A stretch of DNA of 33,817 nt. Source: Bacillota bacterium. GTDB taxonomy: Bacteria; Bacillota; Limnochordia; JAAZLZ01. The stretch lies in assembly GCA_012522085.1 (NCBI GenBank), contig JAAYLE010000064.1:1-33817 (forward strand), in the 5' to 3' direction. Both the position numbers and the translations under genes were made by a program. Positions 1 through 10,321 of this stretch are shown here, in pieces. Each line of letters starts with the position of its first letter. The stretch's first letter is position 1. The notes beneath the pieces are model-generated. The model ran no database searches. It worked only from the letters and a program-made list of their open reading frames with translations, and was not told where the DNA came from.

Positions 1-1520
1 ATGCCGCCGATGGGTATGCACGGGTTACCGGCAAGGTGGGGGTGTGCATCGCCACCTCTGGACCTGGCGCAACCAATCTGGTGACGGGTCTAGCCAACGC
101 TTATATGGACTCCATTCCAGTGGTTGCCTTGACTGGTCAGGTAAATACAACCCTAGTGGGGCGGGATTCTTTCCAGGAAGCAGACATCACCGGAATCACC
201 ATGCCCATCACCAAACATAACTACCTGGTCAAGCAGGCGAGCGATATCCCCCGGGTGATGAAAGAAGCTTTCCACATCGCCCGCACCGGGCGGCCTGGGC
301 CGGTCCTGGTTGACCTGCCGAAGGACATCACTACCCACGAGCTTGATTTCTCCTACCCGGAGACTGTTGACCTGCCGGGCTACAAGCCCACCTATGAGGG
401 CAACTACCGGCAAGTCAAACTGGCCGTGGAAGCTATCAGCGAGGCTCAGCGTCCGGTGTTCTACGCCGGGGGCGGCGTCATCAGCGCGGGGGCCTTTGAT
501 GAGCTGCTGACCCTGGCGGAAAAATGCCGGATCCCCGTGACGACCACTTTGATGGGCATGGGATGTTTCCCGGGGACCCATCCGTTGTACTTGGGGATGC
601 TGGGGATGCACGGCACGGCCTACGCCAACTACGCGGTTACCCACTGCGACCTATTGATCGCGCTGGGGGCCCGCTTCGATGACCGGGTCACTGGCGTCAT
701 TGAGAGATTCGCGCCGAAGGCCAAGATAGTCCACATTGACATCGATCCGGCTGAGATCGGCAAGAACGTCCGCGTCGACATACCTATCGTTGGTGACGTG
801 AAAAGGGTGCTAGAGGCCATCAACGAGCAGATTGAACCGAGGCAGGATGGCGGGTGGCTGGAGGAGATTGACCGGTGGAAGAAGGCCTATCCCCTCCAGT
901 ATGAAGCCTGCAACGGGACGGTCAAGCCCCAGTACGTGGTGGAACAGCTTTGTGAGCTCACCAATGGTGAGGCCATCATCACCACGGAAGTGGGGCAGAA
1001 CCAGATGTGGGCCGCCCAATTCTATACCTTCACCAAGCCCCGCAGCTTCGTCAGCTCCGGGGGGTTGGGGGCTATGGGATTTGGGTTTCCCGCGGCCGTC
1101 GGCGCCCAGATCGGTCGGCCGGATAAGCTGGTGATTGCCGTGTCTGGGGACGGCAGCTTCCAGATGAACATCCAGGAGCTGGGGACGGTGGCTGCCTACA
1201 ACTTGCCGGTGAAGGTAGTCATCCTGAACAACGGCTACCTGGGGATGGTGCGGCAGTGGCAAGAGCTGTTCTTCCGCCGACGCTACTGCCAGGTAGACAT
1301 GGCCGCCGGCCCTGATTTCGCCAAGGTGGCAGAGGCCTACGGGATTAAGGGGATAGCCATCCGGGACTTCCGGCATGTACGGGCCGGACTGGAAGAGGCC
1401 CTGGCCCATCCGGGCCCGGTGGTGGTCAACGTGATGGTTGACCGGGAGGAGAACGTCTTCCCCATGGTTCCCGCGGGCAAGGCCATCGACGATATGATCG
1501 GTTTGGAGGGAGGCTCATGA
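1..1520 (+). CDS. ilvB: Acetolactate synthase large subunit (5' truncated by window)
   Basis: Thiamine-diphosphate enzyme that condenses two pyruvates to 2-acetolactate (valine/leucine) or pyruvate with 2-oxobutyrate to acetohydroxybutyrate (isoleucine). The frame is open from base 3, so the gene starts outside the window; about 505 residues are present and roughly 60 N-terminal residues, including the catalytic Glu region, should be missing. The first visible residues, [14 protein letters not shown], and the following [13 protein letters not shown] match the conserved pyrimidine-binding domain. The ThDP/Mg motif is seen as GDGSFQMN followed by [12 protein letters not shown] near the C-terminus, and the central domain carries [10 protein letters not shown]. 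The stop overlaps the ilvN start in ATGA, so the two subunits are translationally coupled. A catabolic acetolactate synthase is unlikely because the regulatory subunit and the rest of the biosynthetic operon follow. Confidence 0.96.
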   Translation, partial: AADGYARVTGKVGVCIATSGPGATNLVTGLANAYMDSIPVVALTGQVNTTLVGRDSFQEADITGITMPITKHNYLVKQASDIPRVMKEAFHIARTGRPGPVLVDLPKDITTHELDFSYPETVDLPGYKPTYEGNYRQVKLAVEAISEAQRPVFYAGGGVISAGAFDELLTLAEKCRIPVTTTLMGMGCFPGTHPLYLGMLGMHGTAYANYAVTHCDLLIALGARFDDRVTGVIERFAPKAKIVHIDIDPAEIGKNVRVDIPIVGDVKRVLEAINEQIEPRQDGGWLEEIDRWKKAYPLQYEACNGTVKPQYVVEQLCELTNGEAIITTEVGQNQMWAAQFYTFTKPRSFVSSGGLGAMGFGFPAAVGAQIGRPDKLVIAVSGDGSFQMNIQELGTVAAYNLPVKVVILNNGYLGMVRQWQELFFRRRYCQVDMAAGPDFAKVAEAYGIKGIAIRDFRHVRAGLEEALAHPGPVVVNVMVDREENVFPMVPAGKAIDDMIGLEGGS

Positions 1521-2011
1521 AAAAGCACATCATCGCCGTCCTGGTCCAGAACAAGTCGGGGGTGATGGCCCGGGTAGCTGCTTTGTTCAGTCGTCGGGGG
1601 TACAACATCGACAGCATTGCCGTCTGTGCCACCGAAGACCCGGAGGTCTCCCGGATGACCATTGTGGCCCGGGCCGATGACGATATCTTAGAGCAGATCA
1701 CCAAGCAGCTCAATAAGCTCATCGAGGTGATCAAAGTCAGCGACATCACCAACGATCCCCTGGTGGATAGGGAGCTGGCCCTGATCAAGGTCGGGGCCAC
1801 TCCCACCAACAGGGCGGACATCATCCAGATCGTGGATATCTTCCGGGCCCACATCGTCGATGTGAACCCCAAAACGGTGACGGTGGAAGTCACCGGCGAT
1901 GAGGGCAAGATGGAAGCCATCATTCAGATGCTGCGCCCCTACGGGATCAAGGAAATTGTGCGCACGGGCAAAGTCGCCATGGTGCGCGGCGGAGTCGAGA
2001 ACAACAATTAA
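1517..2011 (+). CDS. ilvN: Acetolactate synthase small (regulatory) subunit
   Basis: Regulatory subunit that binds valine and stimulates the IlvB catalytic subunit. The 164-residue product starts [20 protein letters not shown], the classic N-terminal ACT domain (about residues 4-77) with the [11 protein letters not shown] signature. The C-terminal half (about 85-158) is the small-subunit C-terminal domain, with [13 protein letters not shown] and [12 protein letters not shown]. Length is normal for the short bacterial type. The ATG start overlaps the ilvB stop by four bases, and the upstream GGAGGGAGGC inside ilvB serves as ribosome binding site. ilvC follows after only 14 bases. Confidence 0.97.
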   Translation: MKKHIIAVLVQNKSGVMARVAALFSRRGYNIDSIAVCATEDPEVSRMTIVARADDDILEQITKQLNKLIEVIKVSDITNDPLVDRELALIKVGATPTNRADIIQIVDIFRAHIVDVNPKTVTVEVTGDEGKMEAIIQMLRPYGIKEIVRTGKVAMVRGGVENNN

Positions 2012-2025
2012 AAGGAGTGGTGAGG

Positions 2026-3021
2026 ATGGCTAAGATGTATTATGACCAGGATGCAGATCTGTCTCTGCTCAAGGGTGAGAAGATCGCGATCATCGGGTAT
2101 GGAAGCCAGGGACACGCCCAAGCCATGAACTTAAGGGACAGTGGACTAGATGTGATTGTGGCCAACCGTCCTGGCAGCGAAAACTACAAACGGGCCGTAG
2201 CCGACGGCTTCACCCCGGTCAGCGCCCGGGAGGCTGCCGAGCAGGCGACCATCATCCAGATGCTAGTGCCCGATGAAGTCCAGGCCAGAGTCTATCGGGA
2301 AGAAATCGCTCCCAACATGACCGAAGGGAAGTCCTTGGTCTTCTCCCATGGATTCAACATCCACTTCAATCAAATTGTGCCGCCGCCGAACATCGATGTG
2401 TTCATGGTAGCCCCCAAGAGTCCAGGCCATCTAGTCCGGCGGATGTATGTTGAAGGGAAGGGCGTCCCGGCTCTACTGGCCGTCCATCAGGATGCCAGCG
2501 GTCGCGCCCATGCTAAGGGTCTAGCTTACGCGAAGGGGATCGGCTGCACCAGGGCAGGGGTCATCGAAACCACCTTCCAAGAAGAGACGGAAACGGATCT
2601 GTTCGGTGAGCAGACGGTCCTTTGCGGAGGGGTCAGCGAGCTCATCCGCGCCGGGTTCGACACCCTAGTGGAAGCTGGCTACCAGCCGGAAGTTGCCTAT
2701 TTTGAATGTCTCCACGAACTGAAGCTCATCGTAGACTTGATCTACGAGGGCGGCATCAGCTACATGCGCTACTCGGTGAGCGATACGGCTGAGTATGGGG
2801 ACATTACCGTTGGGAAGCGGATCATCAACGAAGAGACCCGCAAAGAGATGAAGCGAGTCCTCAAAGACATCCAAGATGGCAAGTTTGCCAAGGAATGGAT
2901 CTTTGAGAACCAGGCCAACCGGCCCATGTTCAATGCGATGCGGATGCGGGAGCGGGAGCACCCCATTGAAGTTGTGGGCAAGCGGCTGCGGGCCATGATG
3001 CCTTGGATTGAAAGCAAGTAA
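2026..3021 (+). CDS. ilvC: Ketol-acid reductoisomerase, class I
   Basis: Isomerises and reduces acetolactate (or acetohydroxybutyrate) to the dihydroxy acid with NAD(P)H and Mg2+. The 331-residue protein has the Rossmann motif GYGSQGHA at residues 25-32 and the class I knotted C-terminal domain with [13 protein letters not shown] and [17 protein letters not shown], which supply the metal-binding acidic residues. The start is the ATG at 2026 ([12 protein letters not shown]), eight bases after AAGGAG at 2012-2017; an in-frame GTG at 2017 lies inside that ribosome binding site and is not used. The cofactor loop reads [11 protein letters not shown], and whether it prefers NADPH or NADH cannot be settled by eye. 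The next operon step, dihydroxy-acid dehydratase (ilvD), is not in the window. Confidence 0.97.
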   Translation: MAKMYYDQDADLSLLKGEKIAIIGYGSQGHAQAMNLRDSGLDVIVANRPGSENYKRAVADGFTPVSAREAAEQATIIQMLVPDEVQARVYREEIAPNMTEGKSLVFSHGFNIHFNQIVPPPNIDVFMVAPKSPGHLVRRMYVEGKGVPALLAVHQDASGRAHAKGLAYAKGIGCTRAGVIETTFQEETETDLFGEQTVLCGGVSELIRAGFDTLVEAGYQPEVAYFECLHELKLIVDLIYEGGISYMRYSVSDTAEYGDITVGKRIINEETRKEMKRVLKDIQDGKFAKEWIFENQANRPMFNAMRMREREHPIEVVGKRLRAMMPWIESK

Positions 3022-3043
3022 TTCCCGCGGAGGGGGAGTGGCT

Positions 3044-4195
3044 ATGTTCCAAGAGAAGAAAAACCTCTTCATTCCAGGTCCAACACCAGTGGCTCCGGGA
3101 CTCCTTCGAGTCACGAGTCGCCCGGTCATCAATCACCGGGGACCGGAGTTCCACGATCTGTTCGGGCGGGTCCGGGCTTCCCTGGCGGAAGTCTTCCAAA
3201 CCAAGGGGAAGGTCTTCATTTTGACCGGTTCAGGCACCAGCGCCATGGAGGCGGCCGTGGCCAATACTATCTCCCCGGGGGATAAGGTGCTTGTGCTGGT
3301 GGGGGGCGCCTTCGGCGAGCGCTGGGCGAAACTAGCCGAGACCTTTGGCGCCCAGGTGGAGCGACTTTCCTACCCTTGGGGGACGGCTGCCAATCCCGAG
3401 TGGGTCAGGGAGGCCTTGGCCAAGGACGAGGGCATCAAAGCCGTTTTTGCCACGCAGAATGAGTCCTCGACAGGCGTTGCCAACGACATCAAGGCCATTG
3501 CCGAGGCCCGCGGAGACCATCCGGCTTTGCTCATCGTCGATGCCGTCAGCTCCTTTGGCGCCATGGAGCTGGATATGGATGGGTGGGGCGTGGATGTGGT
3601 GGCAACTGCCTCCCAGAAGTGCCTGATGATGCCCCCAGGTCTGGCCTTCGTGGCCTTCGGCGAGCGGGCATGGGAGGCGGCAGCCCAGGCGAAGACTCCT
3701 CGCTTCTACTTGGATCTGCGACAATACGATGCCTTTGCCGCCATCGGCGAGACCCCCTTTACTCCCAATGTGCACCTTTGTTTTGCTCTGGAAGAAGCCA
3801 TCGGGATGCTGAAGCGGGAAGGCCTCCAGGCTGCGAGGGAGCGCCACCTGCTCATGCGGGACATGGTGCGGGCAGGTCTGTCTGCCTTGGGGATGGAGCT
3901 CCTCGTCAAAGACGAACGGGCCGCGTCCCCCACAGTGACCGCCGTCCTCGGCGGGGATTTGGATATTCCGCGCTTTCGCCGGATCGCCGAAGATGAGTTT
4001 GGCTTCGTCCTGTCTGGCGGTCAAGGGGAGCTCAAGGCCACTAGTTTCCGCATCGGCCACATGGGCTACATGCTGCCGGTGGACATGGTTGGGCTGCTCG
4101 GCGTGATCGAGCTGGCCTTGACCCGGGCAGGCAAGAAGACTGAGCTTGGGCAAGGGGTTAAAGCTGCCCAACAAGTGCTGCTGGAGAGAACCTAA
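3044..4195 (+). CDS. Class V PLP aminotransferase (alanine-glyoxylate / serine-pyruvate type)
   Basis: Fold-type I PLP aminotransferase of the alanine-glyoxylate/serine-pyruvate/phosphoserine group, 383 residues, cytoplasmic. Visible motifs are [14 protein letters not shown] with NHRGPEF at the N-terminus, [12 protein letters not shown] in the cofactor pocket, [15 protein letters not shown] with the PLP-binding Asp, and [13 protein letters not shown], where Lys192 should form the Schiff base. The ATG at 3044 follows GGAGGGGGAG at 3029-3038. It sits inside the operon between ilvC (22-base gap) and leuA. In many bacteria such genes pair with serA for serine synthesis, but no serA is here. No class IV branched-chain aminotransferase (ilvE) is present either, so a role in valine, leucine or isoleucine transamination is possible but only inferred from position. 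Confidence 0.88.
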   Translation: MFQEKKNLFIPGPTPVAPGLLRVTSRPVINHRGPEFHDLFGRVRASLAEVFQTKGKVFILTGSGTSAMEAAVANTISPGDKVLVLVGGAFGERWAKLAETFGAQVERLSYPWGTAANPEWVREALAKDEGIKAVFATQNESSTGVANDIKAIAEARGDHPALLIVDAVSSFGAMELDMDGWGVDVVATASQKCLMMPPGLAFVAFGERAWEAAAQAKTPRFYLDLRQYDAFAAIGETPFTPNVHLCFALEEAIGMLKREGLQAARERHLLMRDMVRAGLSALGMELLVKDERAASPTVTAVLGGDLDIPRFRRIAEDEFGFVLSGGQGELKATSFRIGHMGYMLPVDMVGLLGVIELALTRAGKKTELGQGVKAAQQVLLERT

Positions 4196-4217
4196 GACAA
4201 AGGGGGGTTTCTTGGAG

Positions 4218-5753
4218 ATGGCCAGAGTACTGCAGGTTTTCGATACGACCTTAAGAGATGGCGAGCAGTCCCCGGGCGTTAGCCTTAATCCCCAGGAAAA
4301 AGTGGAGATTGCCAAGCAGCTAGCCCGTTTAGGGGTTGACGTCATCGAGGCTGGCTTTCCCGTGGCCTCCCCAGGGGACTTCGCCGCAGTGCAGGCTGTT
4401 GCCGAACAGGTCAAGGGCCCTTACATTTGTGGTTTGGCCCGAGCCGTGGCCAAAGACGTGGAGCGGGCTTGGGAGGCGCTGCGCTGTGCCGAAAAGCCCT
4501 GCATTCATACTTTTATCGCCACATCGGACATTCATATGAAATATAAGCTGAACAAAAAGCCCGATGAAGTCCTGCGCATGGCCGTCGATGCGGTCAGGTT
4601 GGCCCGCAGCTACGTCGACATGGTCGAGTTCTCTGCGGAGGATGCGACCAGGAGCGACTGGGGGTTTCTCTGTGAGATTTTTGCCGCCGTGTTGGAGAAT
4701 GGAGCAAAGATCATCAACATCCCCGACACGGTGGGCTACACTACTCCCCAGGAATTCTCTGATCTCATCACCTACATCCGAGAGCATGTCCCGGGAATCG
4801 ACCAGGCCATCATCAGCGTCCATTGCCACAACGACTTAGGGCTTGCCGTTGCCAATTCCTTGGCCGCGGTGAAAGCTGGGGCCCAGCAGATCGAGTGCGC
4901 CGTCAACGGACTTGGCGAGCGGGCGGGCAATGCGGCCTTGGAAGAGGTGGTGATGGCTTTGCACACCAGACAGGATCACTATGGGGCCATCACCAACGTG
5001 GTGACGGAGCAGCTCTACCGGACCAGCCGGCTGGTTTGCGCCTTGACGGGCGTTTCCGTTCAGCCCAACAAGGCCATCGTGGGCGACAACGCCTTCGCCC
5101 ATGAATCGGGGATCCACCAGGATGGGGTCTTGAAGGAGCGGACCACCTACGAGATCATGACCCCCGAGTCGATTGGCCTGCGGCAAAGCCGCTTGGTCCT
5201 AGGCAAGCATTCGGGCCGCCACGCGTTCAGGGAAAAGCTGCGGGAGCTCGGCTATAGCCTAACGGAGGAAGACATCAACCGGGCCTTTGAGCGGTTCATC
5301 GAGCTGGCGGATAAGAAGAAAACCATCACCGACCGGGACATCGAGGCCATCATTGAGACGGGGCGGTTCGCCGTACCTGGAACCTTCGTCTTGGAGTATG
5401 TCCATGTTGTCAGTGGCAACACGACGGTGCCCACGGCCACCGTGCGGATCCGGCATGGGGACCAGGTGGTGGAGGAGGCGGCTTGCGGCGACGGTCCCAT
5501 CGATGCAGTCTATCGGGCCATCAACCGAGCGACGAATGTTCCCGTCCATCTGCTGGATTACGCCCTGCAGGCCGTCACCGGGGGCGCGGATGCACTGGGC
5601 GATGCCACTGTCAGGGTGAAGGACAATGGGCACATTCACATCGGCCGGGGAACCAGCACCGATGTCATCGAGGCCAGCGCCCTCGCTTATATCCACGCGA
5701 TCAACAAAATCATTCACAGTCGGGAAAAGTATCAGTCGGCTGGGGAGGTGTAG
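4218..5753 (+). CDS. leuA: 2-isopropylmalate synthase
   Basis: Condenses acetyl-CoA with 2-oxoisovalerate, the first committed step of leucine synthesis. The product of about 511 residues has the HMGL-type catalytic barrel (about 1-270) with [13 protein letters not shown] at residues 7-19, the metal-binding [27 protein letters not shown], and the [12 protein letters not shown] segment. The C-terminal part (about 380-500) is the LeuA regulatory domain that gives leucine feedback inhibition. Length agrees with the full-length bacterial enzyme. The ATG at 4218 lies 10 bases after the G-rich run AAAGGGGGG (4199-4207); a TTG at 4212 is an alternative start two codons upstream. The leuC start follows its stop by two bases. 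Confidence 0.95.
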   Translation: MARVLQVFDTTLRDGEQSPGVSLNPQEKVEIAKQLARLGVDVIEAGFPVASPGDFAAVQAVAEQVKGPYICGLARAVAKDVERAWEALRCAEKPCIHTFIATSDIHMKYKLNKKPDEVLRMAVDAVRLARSYVDMVEFSAEDATRSDWGFLCEIFAAVLENGAKIINIPDTVGYTTPQEFSDLITYIREHVPGIDQAIISVHCHNDLGLAVANSLAAVKAGAQQIECAVNGLGERAGNAALEEVVMALHTRQDHYGAITNVVTEQLYRTSRLVCALTGVSVQPNKAIVGDNAFAHESGIHQDGVLKERTTYEIMTPESIGLRQSRLVLGKHSGRHAFREKLRELGYSLTEEDINRAFERFIELADKKKTITDRDIEAIIETGRFAVPGTFVLEYVHVVSGNTTVPTATVRIRHGDQVVEEAACGDGPIDAVYRAINRATNVPVHLLDYALQAVTGGADALGDATVRVKDNGHIHIGRGTSTDVIEASALAYIHAINKIIHSREKYQSAGEV

Positions 5754-5755
5754 CC

Positions 5756-7021
5756 ATGGGAATGACTATCGCGGAGAAGATTCTGGCGGCCCATGCGGGC
5801 AAGGCTAGGGTGACCCCTGGCGAGCTGATCACCGCCAAGGTGGACCTGGTCCTGGGAAACGACATTACCGCGCCTGTGGCCATTAAAGAATTTGAACGGC
5901 TAGGGGTGGAGACGGTCTTCGACCGGGATAAGATCGCCTTGGTGCCGGACCATTTCGTGCCCAATAAAGACATCAAGGCCGCCGAGCAGGCCAAACTGGT
6001 GCGGGAGTTTGCCCGCCAACACCAGATCACCCACTACTTTGAAGTTGGCCAAATGGGCATCGAACACTGTCTGTTGCCCGAGCAGGGACTGGTGGCCCCG
6101 GGTGAGCTGATCATCGGCGCCGACTCCCACACTTGCACCTATGGTGCCCTGGGGGCCTTCGCCACCGGCGTTGGGTCGACGGACATGGCTGCGGCCATGG
6201 CCACCGGCGAGCTGTGGTTTAAGGTCCCCGAGTCGATGAAGTTCATCTTCCACGGCGAGGCGAAGCCGTGGGTCGGGGGAAAGGACCTCATCTTGCACAT
6301 CATCGGGGACATCGGCGTCGATGGCGCAACTTACATGGCCATGGAGTTCGCCGGCGAAGGGATCGAAGCCTTATCCATGGACGGCCGCTTCACCATGTGC
6401 AACATGGCCATCGAAGCCGGGGGCAAAGCCGGGATTATCGCTCCCGACGCCAAGACCCTGGACTATGTGAAGGATCGGGTGAACCGGGAGTACGAGATCT
6501 ATGAAAGCGATCAGGATGCCGAGTACGCTCTGGTCAAGGAATATGACCTAGCCGACATCGAACCGCTGGTGGCCTTTCCCCACAAACCGGAAAACACCCG
6601 GCCCATCAGCCAGGTTGGCGACGTGCCCATCGACCAGGCCGTCATCGGCTCTTGCACCAATGGGCGGATGGAGGATCTGCGCCTCGCCGCCAAGATCCTC
6701 GAAGGGCGCAAAGTCGATCCCCGGGTGCGTCTTATCGTCATCCCCGGGACCCAGGCAATTTACTTGCAGGCCATGGAAGAAGGGCTGATTAAGACCTTCA
6801 TCGAGGCGGGGGGGGTCGTTTCCACGCCTACCTGCGGTCCGTGCCTCGGGGGTTACATGGGCATCCTCGCAGCGGGAGAAAGGTGTGTGTCCACCACTAA
6901 CCGGAACTTCGTGGGCCGGATGGGACACCCCCAAAGCGAGGTCTACTTGGCTAACCCGGCGGTGGCCGCGGCTTCGGCAATAGCTGGGCGACTGGCTTCG
7001 CCCGCGGAAATCCTAGGATGA
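5756..7021 (+). CDS. leuC: 3-isopropylmalate dehydratase large subunit (short, archaeal/homoaconitase-like type)
   Basis: Large subunit of the [4Fe-4S] isopropylmalate isomerase, which also isomerises citramalate when CimA is present. At 421 residues it is the shorter LeuC/HacA form and not the roughly 470-residue enterobacterial form. Cluster cysteines are visible as SCTNGR (Cys300) and TCGPCLGG (Cys360, Cys363). Other aconitase-family motifs include [22 protein letters not shown] and VIPGTQAIY. The start at ATG 5756 is five bases after GGAGGTG (5744-5750), which overlaps the end of leuA; a second ATG at 5762 is less well spaced. leuD follows 12 bases downstream. Confidence 0.94.
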   Translation: MGMTIAEKILAAHAGKARVTPGELITAKVDLVLGNDITAPVAIKEFERLGVETVFDRDKIALVPDHFVPNKDIKAAEQAKLVREFARQHQITHYFEVGQMGIEHCLLPEQGLVAPGELIIGADSHTCTYGALGAFATGVGSTDMAAAMATGELWFKVPESMKFIFHGEAKPWVGGKDLILHIIGDIGVDGATYMAMEFAGEGIEALSMDGRFTMCNMAIEAGGKAGIIAPDAKTLDYVKDRVNREYEIYESDQDAEYALVKEYDLADIEPLVAFPHKPENTRPISQVGDVPIDQAVIGSCTNGRMEDLRLAAKILEGRKVDPRVRLIVIPGTQAIYLQAMEEGLIKTFIEAGGVVSTPTCGPCLGGYMGILAAGERCVSTTNRNFVGRMGHPQSEVYLANPAVAAASAIAGRLASPAEILG

Positions 7022-7033
7022 GGAGGTGGCGCC

Positions 7034-7528
7034 ATGCGGGGTAAAGCTTGGAAATTCCGTGATGATGTGAATACCGATGAAATCATTCCGGCACGGTATC
7101 TGAATACTTCCGACCCTAAGGAACTAGCGCGCCATTGCATGGAGGACATCGACCCCCAATTCATGGAGAAGATGTCCCCAGGCGACATTATCGTCGCCGG
7201 GAAGAACTTTGGCTGCGGCAGTTCCCGGGAGCATGCTCCGGTAGCTATTAAAGCCGCGGGGGTCAGCTGTGTGATCGCGGAGTCCTTTGCCCGGATCTTC
7301 TACCGCAACGCGGTGAATATTGGCCTTCCGATCATGGAGGCCAAAGAAGGAGCCCAAAGGATCCGGGAGGGGGATATGATCAGGGTTGAACCTGAAGAGG
7401 GCAAGATCATCAACGAGACCACCGGTGAGGAATACCAGGTGGCGCCCTTCCCGCCCTTCATGCAGGCGATCATCGCTCAAGGGGGACTCATCAATTATGT
7501 CCGGGCCCGGGTTCAAGAAAGCAGGTGA
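7034..7528 (+). CDS. leuD: 3-isopropylmalate dehydratase small subunit
   Basis: Small swivelling subunit that completes the LeuCD isomerase. The 164-residue protein opens with [20 protein letters not shown] and contains the substrate-loop motif [16 protein letters not shown], followed by [19 protein letters not shown], all diagnostic of the family. Length matches the short archaeal/Firmicute LeuD that partners the 420-residue LeuC. The start ATG is eight bases after AGGAGG (7021-7026). The next gene, leuB, starts four bases after this stop. Confidence 0.95.
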   Translation: MRGKAWKFRDDVNTDEIIPARYLNTSDPKELARHCMEDIDPQFMEKMSPGDIIVAGKNFGCGSSREHAPVAIKAAGVSCVIAESFARIFYRNAVNIGLPIMEAKEGAQRIREGDMIRVEPEEGKIINETTGEEYQVAPFPPFMQAIIAQGGLINYVRARVQESR

Positions 7529-7532
7529 TGAA

Positions 7533-8594
7533 TTGTTTAAGATCGCGCTCTTGCCCGGAGATGGCATCGGCCCCGAAATTGTCGCCGAGGCTGTCAAGGT
7601 TCTGCAGGCGGTCGGCCAAAGATATGGTCACCAAATGGAGTTCGAAGAGGGATTGATTGGCGGTGCAGCCCTCGATCAGCGGGGCGAAGGGCTGCCCCAG
7701 GAGACTTTGGACCTTTGCCGCCAAAGTGATGCCATTCTCATGGGCGCAGTGGGGGGACCAAAGTGGGATGAATTACCAGGCAACAAGAGGCCCGAAGCGG
7801 CTCTCCTGGGCATCCGCAAGGGGCTCGGTCTGTTTGCCAACTTGCGGCCGGCGAAAGTCTTTCCCGCCCTGGCTGGCGCGTCCAGCCTGAAGCGGGAGGT
7901 GGTCGACGGCATCGATCTAGTGGTGGTGCGGGAGCTTACCGGGGGGATCTATTTCGGCCGGCCCAAAGGGCGAGAGGGAGACAGGGCCATCGATACCATG
8001 GCTTACACAACCCTCGAGGTCGAACGGATCGCCCGGGTGGCCTTCGAGCTGGCCAGGAAGCGGAAGGGCCGGGTTACTTCCGTCGACAAGGCCAACGTCT
8101 TAGAGACTTCCCGCCTTTGGCGGGAGGTGGTCATGCGGGTCAAAGACGAGTATCCCGAGGTGCACTTGGAGCATATGTACGTGGATAACTGCGCCATGCA
8201 GCTCCTGCGGGATCCTGGTCAGTTTGATGTGATCCTCACCGGCAACATGTTCGGCGACATCCTCAGCGATGAGGCGGCGATGCTCACCGGCTCCTTGGGA
8301 ATGCTGCCCTCAGCGAGCTTGGGTGAGGGGACCCTTGGGCTTTACGAACCGGTCCACGGTTCGGCCCCTGACATTGCCGGGAAGGGAGTTGCCAATCCCC
8401 TCGCGACCATCTTGTCCGCGGCCATGCTTCTCCGTTATTCCCTAGGTTTGGCGGAGGAAGCTGACAAGGTTGAATGGGCCGTGGCGACGGTCTTGGATGG
8501 AGGGTATCGCACCCCGGATATTGCCGAGGAGGGCTGTGTGCCCGTCGGTACTAGAGAAATGGGGGATCTGATTGTCCGGGCTATCCAAAGCTAG
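7533..8594 (+). CDS. leuB: 3-isopropylmalate dehydrogenase
   Basis: NAD-dependent oxidative decarboxylation of 3-isopropylmalate to 2-oxoisocaproate, and of 3-methylmalate in the citramalate route. The 353-residue protein has the N-terminal [41 protein letters not shown], the catalytic Lys in [15 protein letters not shown], the metal-binding [32 protein letters not shown] region, and the adenine-binding [17 protein letters not shown]. The start is a TTG at 7533, four bases after the leuD stop, with GCAGGTGA just upstream. No in-frame ATG or GTG lies near, because the ATG at 7528 is in another frame. Upstream codons in the same frame lie within leuD and are not homologous. Confidence 0.95.
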   Translation: MFKIALLPGDGIGPEIVAEAVKVLQAVGQRYGHQMEFEEGLIGGAALDQRGEGLPQETLDLCRQSDAILMGAVGGPKWDELPGNKRPEAALLGIRKGLGLFANLRPAKVFPALAGASSLKREVVDGIDLVVVRELTGGIYFGRPKGREGDRAIDTMAYTTLEVERIARVAFELARKRKGRVTSVDKANVLETSRLWREVVMRVKDEYPEVHLEHMYVDNCAMQLLRDPGQFDVILTGNMFGDILSDEAAMLTGSLGMLPSASLGEGTLGLYEPVHGSAPDIAGKGVANPLATILSAAMLLRYSLGLAEEADKVEWAVATVLDGGYRTPDIAEEGCVPVGTREMGDLIVRAIQS

Positions 8595-8600
8595 CGACGA

Positions 8601-8629
8601 ACCCCACATTCCCCCTAAGGGGGTGGGGT
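8601..8629 (+). other. Hairpin between leuB and cimA
   Basis: An inverted repeat begins six bases after the leuB stop. ACCCCA (8601-8606) pairs with TGGGGT (8624-8629) and CCCCC (8611-8615) with GGGGG (8619-8623), leaving a CATT bulge and a TAA loop. No T-run follows, so a simple intrinsic terminator is unlikely; it may mark mRNA processing or dampen expression of cimA. cimA begins 27 bases after the hairpin. Confidence 0.45.
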
Positions 8630-8656
8630 ATGGAAAATAAAATGAGGGAGTGAACT

Positions 8657-10240
8657 GTGGTCATGACCGAGGTGGTTTTGTATGATACCACCCTGCGGGA
8701 TGGCACCCAGGGTGAAGGCATATCTTTTTCCGTTGAAGACAAGTTGAAGATCGTCAGGCGCTTAGACCGCCTGGGCATCCCCTACATTGAAGGCGGCTGG
8801 CCGGGCTCCAACCCGAAAGATATGGAGTTCTTCCAGCGGGTTAAGGAGCTATCCTTGCGGCAGGCCAAAGTCTCTGCCTTCTGCTCAACGCGAAGGGCCA
8901 ACATCCCCCCGGAGGAAGACCGGAATCTCGGGGCGGTCATTCAATCGGGGGTCAAGACCTGCGCTTTGTTCGGTAAGTCTTGGGACTTCCACGTCACCAA
9001 TGCCCTTTGCACCACCCTGGAAGAGAACCTCAAAATGATCGAAGAGTCCGTCGCCTACTTGAAGGCCCAGGGGCTGGAGGTGTTCTACGATGCCGAGCAT
9101 TTTTTTGACGGCTACACCCATAATCCAGAATATGCCTTGGCGACCTTGCAGGCGGCAGCCAGGGGAGGCGCCGATGTGCTGGTCCTCTGTGACACCAACG
9201 GGGGTCGGCTGCCCCACGAAGTTGCCCAGATCGTCAGTGAAATAAGAGACAAGGTCGACAAGCCCCTGGGGATCCACGCCCATAATGACTCCGGGGTGGC
9301 GGTGGCCAACACCCTGGCGGCAGTCCGGGAGGGAGTCCGGCACGTTCAAGGGACCATCAACGGCTACGGGGAGCGGGCGGGCAATGCCGATCTTTGCAGC
9401 ATCATCCCCAATCTGCAGCTGAAGATGGGCTTTGCTTGCGTCTCGGACGAAGAACTCCGGCAGCTGACGGGCGTTGCCAGGTACGTCAGTGAGCTGGCCA
9501 ACTTGAGTCTGCCTTGGAACCAGCCCTTCGTCGGCAAGAGCGTCTTTGCCCACAAAGGCGGGATCCATGTCAGCGCGTTGATGCGCCATCCCGAGACCTA
9601 CGAGCACATCAGGCCAGAGCAGGTGGGCAACCGGCGCCGGGTCCTCATCTCGGAACTGTCCGGGGGGAGCAATGTCCTTTACAAATCCCAGGAGTATGAT
9701 CTGGACATCGATGAGCAAGGCATGCGCCGGATCGTGGAGACCATCAAGGACCTTGAGTATCAAGGCTACTCCTTCGAAGGCGCCGAAGGCTCCTTTGAGT
9801 TGATGTTGAAAAAATCCCTAGGGCTCCACGAGAGGTTTTTCGATTTTGAGGGCTTCAGGCTCATCATCGAGAAGAAGGAGGCAAACGGGGAGCCCGTCGC
9901 GGAGGCCTCCATTAAGCTGCGGGTGCAGGATCGGGTGCTCCACACCGTCGCTGAAGGGAACGGTCCAGTGAATGCCTTGGATAAGGCCCTGCGCAAGGCT
10001 TTGGAAGAAGTCTATCCCCACCTGCGGGATATTCACCTGTCGGACTACAAGGTCCGGGTCATCAACGAAAAGGCCGGCACCGAAGCTAAGGTCCGGGTCC
10101 TCATCGAATCCCAGGATGGCCGTTCTTCCTGGGGCAGCGTTGGGGTTTCTACCAACATCATCGAGGCCAGTTGGCAAGCCTTGGTGGACAGTATCGAGTA
10201 TGGGTTAGCGAAAGCGGGTCAAACCCGGGGTGAAGCCTAA
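8657..10240 (+). CDS. cimA: (R)-citramalate synthase
   Basis: Condenses pyruvate and acetyl-CoA to citramalate; LeuCD and LeuB then convert it to 2-oxobutyrate for isoleucine without threonine deaminase. The 527-residue protein belongs to the long CimA branch of the HMGL family. It has [18 protein letters not shown], the branch-typical [44 protein letters not shown] and [11 protein letters not shown], plus a C-terminal LeuA-type regulatory domain (about 400-520). LeuA itself has GEQSPG where this protein has GTQGEG, which separates the two. GTG at 8657 has the best spacing, six bases after GAGGGAG; an ATG two codons later is possible. It is the last gene of the operon and its stop codon lies inside the terminator loop. 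Confidence 0.93.
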   Translation: MVMTEVVLYDTTLRDGTQGEGISFSVEDKLKIVRRLDRLGIPYIEGGWPGSNPKDMEFFQRVKELSLRQAKVSAFCSTRRANIPPEEDRNLGAVIQSGVKTCALFGKSWDFHVTNALCTTLEENLKMIEESVAYLKAQGLEVFYDAEHFFDGYTHNPEYALATLQAAARGGADVLVLCDTNGGRLPHEVAQIVSEIRDKVDKPLGIHAHNDSGVAVANTLAAVREGVRHVQGTINGYGERAGNADLCSIIPNLQLKMGFACVSDEELRQLTGVARYVSELANLSLPWNQPFVGKSVFAHKGGIHVSALMRHPETYEHIRPEQVGNRRRVLISELSGGSNVLYKSQEYDLDIDEQGMRRIVETIKDLEYQGYSFEGAEGSFELMLKKSLGLHERFFDFEGFRLIIEKKEANGEPVAEASIKLRVQDRVLHTVAEGNGPVNALDKALRKALEEVYPHLRDIHLSDYKVRVINEKAGTEAKVRVLIESQDGRSSWGSVGVSTNIIEASWQALVDSIEYGLAKAGQTRGEA

Positions 10241-10259
10241 GGCTCACCCCTCTTTTTTT
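10227..10259 (+). terminator. Rho-independent terminator of the ilv-leu-cimA operon
   Basis: A GC-rich stem, GGGGTGAAGCC (10227-10237) pairing with GGCTCACCCC (10241-10250) with one bulged A, is followed directly by TCTTTTTTT. The cimA stop codon TAA lies in the loop. This is a textbook intrinsic terminator and closes the branched-chain amino-acid operon. Confidence 0.93.
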
Positions 10260-10321
10260 GGCTAGGGAAAAGGTCTCCCGGGGAGAACTATATACACAGA
10301 CCTTTTGCTGGGGGGAAGCAG

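Noticed and set aside
3332-4414. A 360-codon open frame on the minus strand.
   Set aside because: It is antisense to the class V aminotransferase and leuA, both with clear motifs. Long antisense frames are common in GC-rich coding sequence; the same applies to 8885-9763 and 10375-11478.
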